14,688 nt of DNA from Ettlia oleoabundans (lineage: Eukaryota > Chlorophyta > Chlorophyceae > Chlamydomonadales): the NCBI GenBank assembly GCA_019693395.1, contig JAAMXP010001957.1, positions 1-14,688 of the forward strand, given 5' to 3'. Shown one piece after another: positions 1 to 8,700 of the stretch (position 1 is the first letter of the stretch; the number at the start of each line of letters is the position of its first letter). The notes under the pieces were generated by a model. It was given only the letters and a program-made list of their open reading frames with translations, made no database searches and had not been told where the DNA came from. The translations under genes were made by a program, and so were the position numbers.

Positions 1-143
1 CCCCCCACACGCGCGCGCACGCACGCATGCACGCACATGCACCCACCACCGCCACCCACCCACACTGGTACAAACACCAACCAACCGACCACATGCACGC
101 ACACACGCACTACTTATCCCAAACTCCCAAATGTATTCCTCAC

Positions 144-3100
144 CGTATGTCCTTGGGGATGGATCCCATCATGCCAAAATCGTAGTAAATCAACCGCCCG
201 CCCTCAGACGCATCCACAGCTATGTTGCCAGGGTGCGGGTCTGCGGGTGGGGATAACGGAGGGGGTAAGGTGAACAGTGCGAACGCGTGCGTGCGTGCGT
301 GCGTGTGTGTGGTGGTGGCGGTGGGGTGGGGGGTGGGGGGAAGTGTGGATGTGGGTGTAGGTGTGTGTGCGTGTGAGAAGTAGGAAGAAGCAAGAAAACA
401 CCGAACACTTGCAAGGAGGCCGTGGCTGCAGCAGGTGCTGCAGGTTAAACCCGCTTCCCTCACTCCACACACAGATCCTTTTGTTTGGCACACTCAAAAA
501 ACGAGGGAGACAAAGTAGCACCAACCTGCATGGAAGAAGCCGTGGTTGAGCAGCTGCTGCAGATAGGACTCCACCGCACGCTGAGCCAGCAGCTGGCGGT
601 CAATGCCAATGCGGTCCAGCTCGCTCACTGCGATACACACAGGGTTGGAAGCAGTACGATCAGCTGTTAAGGCGGCACAGCTGGCTGACTGTGGTGCACT
701 CGAGGAAGTACAAGTGGGAGAGTCCATGGCAGTACAATGCTCCTGGAGTTGAGCACAACAATTGCGGCAGGCAAACTGTTCAGTCAACTTGAAGGGGCAG
801 CAAGCAGGGATTGCCCAACCACCCATCAAGTAATCCACCCCAGTGGTACGCTCCCGCACCTGCAACCAACCCCCCTACCCCCCACCCCTACACAACCACA
901 ACCACGCTTAAAACTGCCACCACCATTACCACCACCGCCAAGCACCCTCCACCTATCTTGTCAGGCACCAGCCTCACCCCTGTTGATCTTCACTCCCGGC
1001 GTGTACTCCATGGTCAGCACCTGCACACACAGACACACAGAGGTGGGCTTTGGCATGGTGGGCGGGCCAGTGGCACTGGCATATGGGTGGGTGAGGGGTA
1101 AAGCAGTGAGTGGCGACGGGGCAGGAGACAGGCGCATTTCATCATACAGAGATATCAGTGTAGGCGCGCCAGAAGGAAAGGTGCGTGCGCTCTAGCATGA
1201 AGGACCTTAATGCGTCAAGAACTCTCTTCGCAGAAACCCTCTAGCCACTGCTCCGCATCTTCATCTCAAGCTGCTGTAATGTGCTGTGCTGTGCTGTGCT
1301 GGGCTGTGCTGTGCTGGGCTGGGCTGTGCTGTGCCGTGCCATGATGCGTCGTGCTGTATTTTCACCTGTGAGGAGGAATAGTCCCACAGCACGCGCGGCA
1401 CCTTCACCCACGGGGTGTCCTTGAAGTTCTCCCTGCAAGAAAAGGGAGGGACATGCGGTTGGGGAGGGCGGGTTGGTGAGCTCACCAGAGCAACACATAG
1501 TTGCCTCCGGAAAGCAAATGGGGGCCCGCACGCACGCATTCCCGCATATGCACGCACGCACGCACGCACGCACACGTGCACAACAGGCACACTGTCGCTA
1601 ACACCAAAGCCTCGCACCACCCAGGCAAGCCTCGAGCAAACTGACCTAAAGCGGTCTGCATTGGCCCCCTCCAGCCTGTAGTCAATCTCCTGGTACAGGA
1701 TGCGGGAGCACTCGTCGTAAATGGCCACCCAGTCGCGAGCAGCACCGTCGCTCTTGGGGTCAACCTGGCAGTACACGGTTGTGAGATGGAAGGCGGCACA
1801 GTATGGTAAAAGCAAGTGGGTTGGCGCAGGTGTGGGCATATGCGTTGCACCGCAATATCCTCTGCTACTACAACCGCCGCCCCCCCCCCCTACACACCTC
1901 AAGGCTACCACCACCACACCAGAGACCAGCACCACCATACCGGCACCACCCAACCAACAACCAACCCACCCCACCACAGCATTACTGCACCAACCCACCT
2001 ACAAAGCAGGGGTAAGGGAAAGTACCACAACGTCGGCCAAACACCCCCATCGCACACCACACCAACCCACGCACACACCCCAGTCCCCCCCAGCCCGCAC
2101 CCCACCGCCACGCGCTTCCCTGCCGCCCACCTTCTGCAGCAGCTGCGCAAGCACGCGCACGTTCTTCAGGTCGATGTCGAACAGCTCCTTGAGCCCCGGA
2201 CGCTGAACCTTCACCACAACCTTCTCACCCTTGATCTGCATTGCGGGATGAAACAACGGTGAGGAACAGAAACAAGCAAATGGATAATGGAGTTACAACC
2301 CAACAGAAGAGCAGGATGGAGCACCCACAAAAGAGTAACAGCACCCACCAACCAACTGGCAGCACCCACCACCCACCACATACCGCGCAGCACCCACCAC
2401 CTGGCTGGCAGCACCCATCACCCACCATCCAACGTGCAGCACCCACCATCCAACTGGCAGCACCCACCACGCCCACCTACCTGGCAGCACCCAGCACCCA
2501 CAACCCACCGTGCAGCACCCACCTTTGCAACGTGGACCTGGCCCAGCGAGGCGGCGGCGATGGGCTGCGGGTCAAACTCGTCAAAAAGCTGGTTAACGGG
2601 CTTTCCCAGCGTGCTCTCCACGATGCGAACCGCCGTCTCACTCTCGAACGCGGGCACATTGTCCTGCAGTGAACAGCAGCTGAGTGTTGATTGTGCCGCA
2701 GACATTGGGCAATAAGACATGTTGGTGAAGCTTAGGCACATGGGCAAGTAGATAAGGAAAATACAGGCGCAGAGATGCACCTCGTATGGCACACAGCACA
2801 GAACTGCCAAGTGAACAGTTGCGAAGCGAACCAAAACCCCCTTTGCAGTAAGCTTCCCACACACCCCATGCAAATTACACCACGGGTGCCCTGCCTGGCT
2901 AGTAATAAAATAAGGAAAGAAGCAAGTCATTGCCCCAATTACCACACCATAGCTCAAACAGGAATTGACCAACAATCCAATCAGCAAAATCTCCACCCCA
3001 CTGACTGTGCACAAAAACACCACTGTAGCATCTCCTGCTCCCACCACATGTCACAGCAAGTGCTTGGTGAGATGATGGGTCCTAATCCCACCCACCTGCA

Positions 3101-4697
3101 GCATTTCCAGCTCCTTGATAAACTCCGGGCTCAACACGTCGACCCGGGTGCTGAACTGCTGACCAATCTTGATGAATGTTGGGCCCAGCTTGACCAGGCC
3201 CTCTCGCAGCCACACTGCCAGCTCTGCGCGCTTGGCGCTCACAGCCGCCTCGGTCATGCCTTCCTTGCCGTAAGAGAACTTCTGCAGGCGGCACGGCGGG
3301 GTTGACACAAAGCGGCGTGAAAGATGAGGTGGACCCGGAGGAGACAGAGAAGCAAAAAATAAGCAGGCCAAGGAAGCAGTTGTACAGGAACTTCCAGAGG
3401 TAAGCAACACCCAGGAACAAAACTCTGTACCTCCAACCCACCTGGTTGATGCACCAGAGCTTGAAGAAGAACGTGAGGCCAAATCGCCAGATGTCCCAGG
3501 TGCGTTGGAAAGTGGAATACGTCTTGAATTTGCTCCAACGGCCGCCGGGCTCCACATATGGCGTGCCCTTGGCCGTCATCTGCTGCTTCTGCTGCTGCTG
3601 CTGCTGGCTGGGCTGTTGCTGCTGGGGGGCTGCCGTCTGCTGCTGCTGCTGCTGTCGCTGGGAGGCCGCCAGCTGCCGCTCCCGCTCCGCGAGCGCTTCC
3701 TGCGCCAGTTGCAAAGAGACAAGATAACAGTCTAAGAGGCAAAAAAGGGCAACGGTGCCATACACCATATTACTGAAAGCAAAGGTTTGTGCTGCGCTGT
3801 CTTCGCCACTTTCCCTCCCATAAAATGGCGGATTGAACAGCTGTGCACCACCGGTATTGAAGCAAGTATGCCGACTGTGCTGCTGTCTTCGCTGCCAGCT
3901 GCTGGGCACAATTGTGCCACGTTGCTCAACCTACAAGGCACAACCGTGCCGCGCTGTGCATCCCACAAGGAAAATACAACAAAAGGGAGGGCGGTGGAAG
4001 GAGAGCAGCTTTGGGGATGGGATCATCTGCAAGTCATACACAGGATATGGGGCCCACGGTGCTCAACCACGAGGCGCACCTGTGCCGCAGTCTCCAGCTG
4101 GCCCGCGTGCTCTGGAGGCAGGAAGCCCTCAACACCGTCAGCGGCATCAATCGACGCGGTGGCGACACCCTTGCCGTTGCTGCTGCCGTTGCTGCTTGCG
4201 CTGGAGCCATTGCCGCTTGCGCCGTTTCCATTAAGCTGAGCTTCCAGAGAAGCCTGCACCGCAGCCAAGTCGCCAATAATCACGGGCTGCGTGCTGCCGC
4301 TTTTAGCGGCAGCGCCTTTGCCATTGCCGTTGCTGGCGCCGTTTTGTCTGCCGTCTGACTCTGAAACGATCTGTTCGGTCGAGGCGGCCTGCAGGGGCGG
4401 AGATGCGAGGAGTCAGACGGGAAATTGCCTTGCAGCGCGCGGGATTCAGCTCGCGCGCTCGGTGGAGCTTGCAGCAGGCTTCGCAGTTGTGTAAAACTTG
4501 CATTACCCTATCTCTTCGTCCTGACAAACCCCCAGGCGCACCTCCTTAGTTACAAGGCCCGTACGCCGGCGCAGCCCGGTGCCGGCCAAGCCCAGTCCCA
4601 GAGGCCTGCGGGCGGGCTGTTGCCATCTCGTGCTGTTACCGGCTGCATAGCTGGCCCGCAGCGGCGCCCGCACAGCCGCCGCTGTGGTGAGCAGCAT
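144..4697 (-). CDS. Chloroplast ABC1-type atypical protein kinase, ABC1K7/ABC1K8 class (3' end outside window)
   Basis: Exons in transcript order: 4697-4542, 4388-4080, 3699-3442, 3281-3096, 2663-2523, 2235-2131, 1764-1646, 1432-1366, 1020-978, 627-526, 240-144. All have GT/AG ends and compatible phases, giving 527 codons plus a split Arg before the model leaves the window; a further C-terminal region is expected. Residues 1-52 are Arg/Ala/Thr-rich with few acids, like a plastid transit peptide. Residues 53-200 are low-complexity (Asn-Gly-Ser, then Gln-rich at about 169-195). The ABC1 core follows: KIGQ at 279-282, the Ala-rich loop that replaces the usual glycine loop ([11 protein letters not shown], 337-346), VVVKVQRP with the nucleotide-binding Lys at 359, HADPHPGN at 494-501 (catalytic Asp496, Asn501) and DFG at 516-518. 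From memory, the stretch [20 protein letters not shown] and the motif DFGMMGSI closely match plant ABC1K7/8 (SIA1/OSA1). These are plastid envelope or plastoglobule proteins linked to oxidative stress, iron and prenyl-lipid metabolism. The substrate cannot be told from sequence. Start: the first Met giving a transit-like N-terminus; upstream in-frame Mets exist, so it is moderately certain. Confidence 0.93.
283..312. repeat. GTGC/GT simple repeat in kinase intron 10
   Basis: A run of GTGC tetramers passes into GT dinucleotides and then GGTGG-rich sequence. It lies inside the intron between exons 627-526 and 240-144. Related CACG/ACGC repeats fill the first 50 bases of the window, beyond the last visible kinase exon. 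Confidence 0.75.
1281..1340. repeat. Pentanucleotide repeat (GTGCT/GGGCT) in kinase intron 8
   Basis: About twelve consecutive 5-mers, GTGCT with interspersed GGGCT and GTGCC, on the plus strand. They lie in the intron between exons 1432-1366 and 1020-978; the spliced transcript removes them. Confidence 0.85.
1527..1580. repeat. GCAC tetranucleotide repeat in kinase intron 7
   Basis: Repeated CGCA/GCAC tetramers, interrupted once near 1539-1550, lie in the intron between exons 1764-1646 and 1432-1366. It is simple-sequence DNA with no coding role. Confidence 0.75.
2321..2523 (-). repeat. Intronic minisatellite containing splice-site-like units (kinase intron 5)
   Basis: Ten copies of GCACCCA occur at 2321, 2341, 2362, 2390, 2411, 2439, 2460, 2487, 2494 and 2514, mostly within larger units like CTGGCAGCACCCACCA spaced about 20-28 bp. 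In the transcript sense the unit reads GGTGGGTGCTGCCAG. The last copy overlaps the genuine exon 5 donor (AAG, then GTGGGTGCTGC), so the repeat appears to have grown from, or into, the 5' splice site. Confidence 0.85.
2664..3095 (-). other. Kinase intron 4 (432 bp)
   Basis: This intron lies between exons 3281-3096 and 2663-2523, with donor GTGGG and acceptor TGCAG. It is less repetitive and more A/T-rich than its neighbours. I see no internal gene, RNA or repeat. Confidence 0.7.
3588..3656 (-). repeat. CAG trinucleotide runs encoding a Gln-rich segment of the kinase
   Basis: Several interrupted CAG runs in kinase exon 3 encode Gln blocks of six, four and six residues, broken by TAAP, PS and K, at about residues 169-195. 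The segment sits between the transit peptide and the conserved ABC1 region, where low complexity is tolerated. The reading frame and both splice sites of the exon are intact. Confidence 0.85.
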
Positions 4698-4916
4698 GGA
4701 TGCCTCTACTGCTTCGCTGCGCCCGGCGGTTTGCTTGTTTGATAGCGCACCGGTTTGGGTTGTGTAAACCCACCGGATCGCGAATTGTCGCACTCCTGCT
4801 GTGCGCCCGCAGCATAGCGCATCAGGATGAGGCGCTACTCTTGAACATGCCCTCACCACTTTCGCCCCGGCAGCCGTGCAAGCTAGCAGTTTCGCACACG
4901 GAGTACACAACTCAGC

Positions 4917-4922
4917 TATATA
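4917..4922 (-). promoter_or_regulatory. Possible TATA element for the kinase gene
   Basis: A palindromic TATATA lies about 220 bp upstream of the proposed kinase start codon, in otherwise GC-rich DNA. Position and composition suit a core promoter, but there is no other evidence. The kinase reading frame is open upstream to an ATG at 5015, so a longer N-terminus would conflict with this. Confidence 0.2.
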
Positions 4923-5056
4923 CAGCAATGGGTTGGCACGGGCCAGTCCAAGGTAACTGGGGCGGTGCCCAGTTGCTGTGCAGTTTGCTGCCGTTACAGC
5001 AACTATCTTGTCCATCTTCCTCCTTCTCTCAAGCTTTCATGTGTATGTGGGTTGCT

Positions 5057-5061
5057 TTACA
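5057..5061 (-). terminator. Candidate TGTAA polyadenylation signal of the bromodomain gene
   Basis: The minus strand reads TGTAA here, the consensus poly(A) signal of Chlamydomonas-type algae, about 720 nt past the bromodomain-gene stop codon. A second copy is at 4994-4998. A pentamer is expected by chance at this density, so the assignment rests only on position and orientation. Confidence 0.25.
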
Positions 5062-5777
5062 GCGGCCCAGATGGACATGGAGTGGAGGGTGTCCAGCAGC
5101 CATCAAGGAAATGGGGGAAAAGGGTGGGCACCCGCGCCGCACTGGGGGCACGAGCCAGGCACCACGAAGTCAAGGGGAGCGAATGAGCAGAGGGCAAAGG
5201 AGCCATGGGAAAACAGGATGGGACAAATGCTAGGGTCAAGAGGGGAGAAAGGTGTCAGGAGGGGACGAGTCAGGTGCAGGCTGGCAGACTGGGGATGCAG
5301 CGAACCGCTGCCACCGCTGCTATTAATCCCAAAAAGGGGCGGCAGACCAGAGTGGCAGGCGTCAGGGACGCACAACACAGGGCGCAGCCTAGAGAGCGAT
5401 GTAACATGGGGAGAAGGAAACGTATGTAATAGTTGCTTCATGGGTGGGAAGGTGTGAGGGTGCAGCTCTGCACGCGGGGGCGGCTGGCTCTGCAACAATC
5501 CACTGACGAATTTTGCACACGCATCTCTCTATCTCGCGCACACACTGCGCGCCAAGCTGAAAATGACACAGCAGACGGCCGCTGCAGGCGACGTGGCATG
5601 CAGGCAACGTGACATCCTGCCGCCGGGCCAGGGGGGATAACGCACCCGGCCTGTGCAGGCAGGCCGGTGGCACTAGGGAAGCAAGCTCCCAAAAGCCAGC
5701 AGCCTGACAAGGTGCATGGGGGGTGCATCGTGGCAATGGGCGTGTCTTGGCTGCTTAAAGGGATAAGGGTGTTCCCA

Positions 5778-8700
5778 TCAGATGTCTTCCATTGGCACAT
5801 CCTCGTCGTCTTCACTACCTTCGTCATCGTTGGCCTGAAGTCAACAACCAGCCAGAAGGAAGGGAGAGCAGGTCAACACGCGCTAGCAGCACGCACAGCG
5901 TCAACCACACAGCAGAAAGGGGCATCAGGTAAGAGGCACGGGCAGGCAATCCACAGGTGCCAACAAACACAGCAAGAATGGGAACAGTTCCAGCACTCAG
6001 GCAGCACTACTACCTCAAAGAGAACGACTGCAAGCGGAAGTCGCTGGCAGTCCTGCAGCAGCAGCGTGTCGGGCCCCTTGCCCTGCAGCCCCCCAGCCCA
6101 CCCTCCCGCACAGCAACCCACCCACCTGCAAGCCGAGATCCGCGAGATTAGCCGCCGAGTCGTGGCCGCCTCCACCAGCGGCCTTGAGAATGTCGGGATC
6201 CTTTTCCGCCTCGGCAGCAGCCGCCAAGCTCTACACAGGAGAGGGGAAGCAGAAGGGTGGTGCATGTTCTCAAGACTAGATTAGCCAGTGGATTAGATGA
6301 GATGGTTCCCTGGCAGTGCATTGAGGAACGCGATTGACAGGCGGCAACAAGAACCCCCACCGCACATACCACATCACGGTCAGCGAGCCCAGTCTGACCG
6401 GCCCCCGGTCCCTGCAAAGACATCAGTTTCAACTTGCAAGTTGCAGGTCAGTTGCAAGCCATAAGGCAGCACTGCCCGCACCTGGAACTGCTGCAATTCG
6501 CGCTGCCGCTGCTCCTCACGTGCCCGCGCCTCCGCCGCAGCCTTTTCTTCCGCCTCCCGCCGCTTACGAGCCTCCGCCTGCAGGGCAGCGAGGGACACTT
6601 GTTACTTCTTCGCCCAAGTCACATTTATCTGAGGACCAGCGAACCGCCTCAAGGGTTCCAGCCAAAAGTCTTGGCAGAGTCAAGCGCAGACCGTGTTCGC
6701 ACAGGATGCCTTGCCCTGGTTGCGTCCATCTTCAGTAACTAGGCATGATCATGCTACAGAAAGCTCACAGGACATCACAGCACTATCTGACTCAAACCGG
6801 CTGCAAATCAGCCTACCTCCTGGGCCTCACGGCGCATAGCCTCCATTTCCGCTTCTTTCTTCTTGCGCTCAGCCTCCTCAGCGGCACGCTTGGCCTCCTC
6901 AGCCTGCAATACCGACAAATATCAATCACCAGGCAGTACCAGCAATCAAACCACCTAGTATTCAACAGAGTGGATGGCGAAACAGGATGGACGACCACCA
7001 AGGGAGCCTATGCTGCTTAGGGGCCCACCACCGCCCCCCCCATCTGCAGGCAGAACCCCTGGGAGGGAGAGAACCAGGGGCCAATGTTGCGACTGCACCC
7101 CAGCTCCCACCTGCAGCTGTTGTGCCTCTCGACCTTGGAACTCGGTCCACAGGTTATCATCCTCTACAGCCCCGCCCTCTGCCCCGGCGCCTGCAGCGGC
7201 AACAGGTGCCGCCGCCTGCGCTCCCGCGCCTCCTGCACCCGCTGCTGGCGCTGCAGTAAGGCTGGCCCATGCGCCCGCATTCTGAAGCTGCACGTCCTGC
7301 AAGGACGTGACGGCATAGAGGCATGGTACGACAGCTCAGCTGTTGCTATGCGACCCTATGTCAGGCAGTACAGTGCTGGAGAATGGCGGTACAATCGCCA
7401 GCACGCGTGCGCTGTTGGCTGACTGTGCTGCCATCCAACGCACAATGTAGCACTGAGAGTTGAGTTTCGGTATGCCAGCGTACTCGCCCCTCTGGCACAA
7501 AGATGTCGGTAAGCGTGCCACCCAAACAAGGCAGCAATGCCACCCATCAGTGGACCAGCGTCAAGCAATCCCTTGCCGATTAGCGAGGCAGCCATCCAGC
7601 TACCTTCTTTTGTGTGGCATTCTTCAGAATTTGCGTCTGTGCTCCCGGGCCGGTGGCCGACACAAAAGTAGAAAGCTCATGCGGCTGCCCTGCAAGTGGC
7701 AGGGAGGGGAGCGGGCACGGCAGCAGCCCGCAAAGGTCAGCAGCAGCCAGCGCACACAGCGTGCCATGCCTGTTGCTGCTGCAGCAAGAAAGCTGCATGT
7801 GTGTTGCTGCCCTGGCCTGCCCCTCAGCCCGCCATGCGTTACAGGGGTGGGAGAGTACGGAGGCAAAATAGGAAGAGCTGTGGGGGATGGCTGCTGAGCG
7901 AAAGAAAAAGGAGCAGTGTCTGGAAATGTGAAAGCAGGGAGACAGGGTAAGTGCACGTAAGGGTGGTCAAGAAAGCCTCACACATGGCACGTGGTACAAG
8001 GTGAGCGAAGTGAGAAGGGCGAGCACAGCTGGCATCCTGCATGGACACCAGCTGGAGTCATAGAAAATTCGCAGCAATGAGGGTCACGGAGAGGTACAGG
8101 CCAGCTAGTCATGTGCAGAGACCAACACGAACGAAATTTAAGATCGATCACCCAGCACCGCCCCCGCCTCACCAGACGGTGATTGCCCCTGTGCAGCCGC
8201 TGCAGGGTCCGCAACGACCTTGCCGGGCGGCGCAGCGGCAGCAGCAGCAGCGATGGGGGCAGGAGTGGGCTCAGCAGCAGCGGCGGTAGGGGGCTCAGCA
8301 GCAGGCGGCGGGGAATTACTTTGCTTCACTTCCGCTTGGTCGGCCACAAAGGTCGAGCCAGCACCGCCCTTGGAGCCCACCCCCTCATCAGAGTCCGAGG
8401 CTGCACCACATGAGCAACAACAAAAGGCGAGTTAATTGAGGTGATGTAAGGTAGAGTTAAGCATGGGCTGCCCAACAGCAGGCACTGGGGGTGGTGAGCA
8501 GCCGCACGAGGGCAGCAATTACGTGTGTTTGCAAGTCGTTTATAGGACTTGCCGACAGTGCAATAGAAGCCACATACACAAGCTTCAGCTTCAAAATGCC
8601 AACTTTGCATGTTCTCTACATGGGCGGCCTGGAGGACCCTGCTCACCAGTCGTGGCTGCCGCAGCCGGAGTGCCGTCAGCTGCCTGCTGCTGTGTGCCGT

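Larger units (their letters stand above)
4698..5777 (-). other. Intergenic region: 3' UTR of the bromodomain gene and upstream region of the kinase gene
   Basis: About 1.08 kb between two genes in the same orientation. No open frame here carries a recognisable motif or a series of convincing splice sites. The green-algal polyadenylation signal TGTAA occurs on the minus strand at 5057-5061 and again at 4994-4998. If the first is used, the bromodomain mRNA would have a 3' UTR of roughly 0.7 kb, which is long but not unusual for volvocine algae. The part nearest 4697 should hold the kinase promoter. Confidence 0.45.

Noticed and set aside
1261..1998. A 245-codon open frame on the minus strand
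   Set aside because: Only the parts equal to kinase exons 1764-1646 and 1432-1366 resemble a protein; the rest is intron sequence reading through GT-rich and pentamer repeats.
2321..2523. CRISPR-like array of regularly spaced short repeats
   Set aside because: The spacing is uneven, the spacers are themselves repeat derivatives, and the array sits inside an intron of a eukaryotic gene.
5667..6284. A 205-codon open frame on the plus strand
   Set aside because: It is antisense to the last three bromodomain-gene exons and their introns, is Ser/Thr/Gln/His-rich and has no domain.
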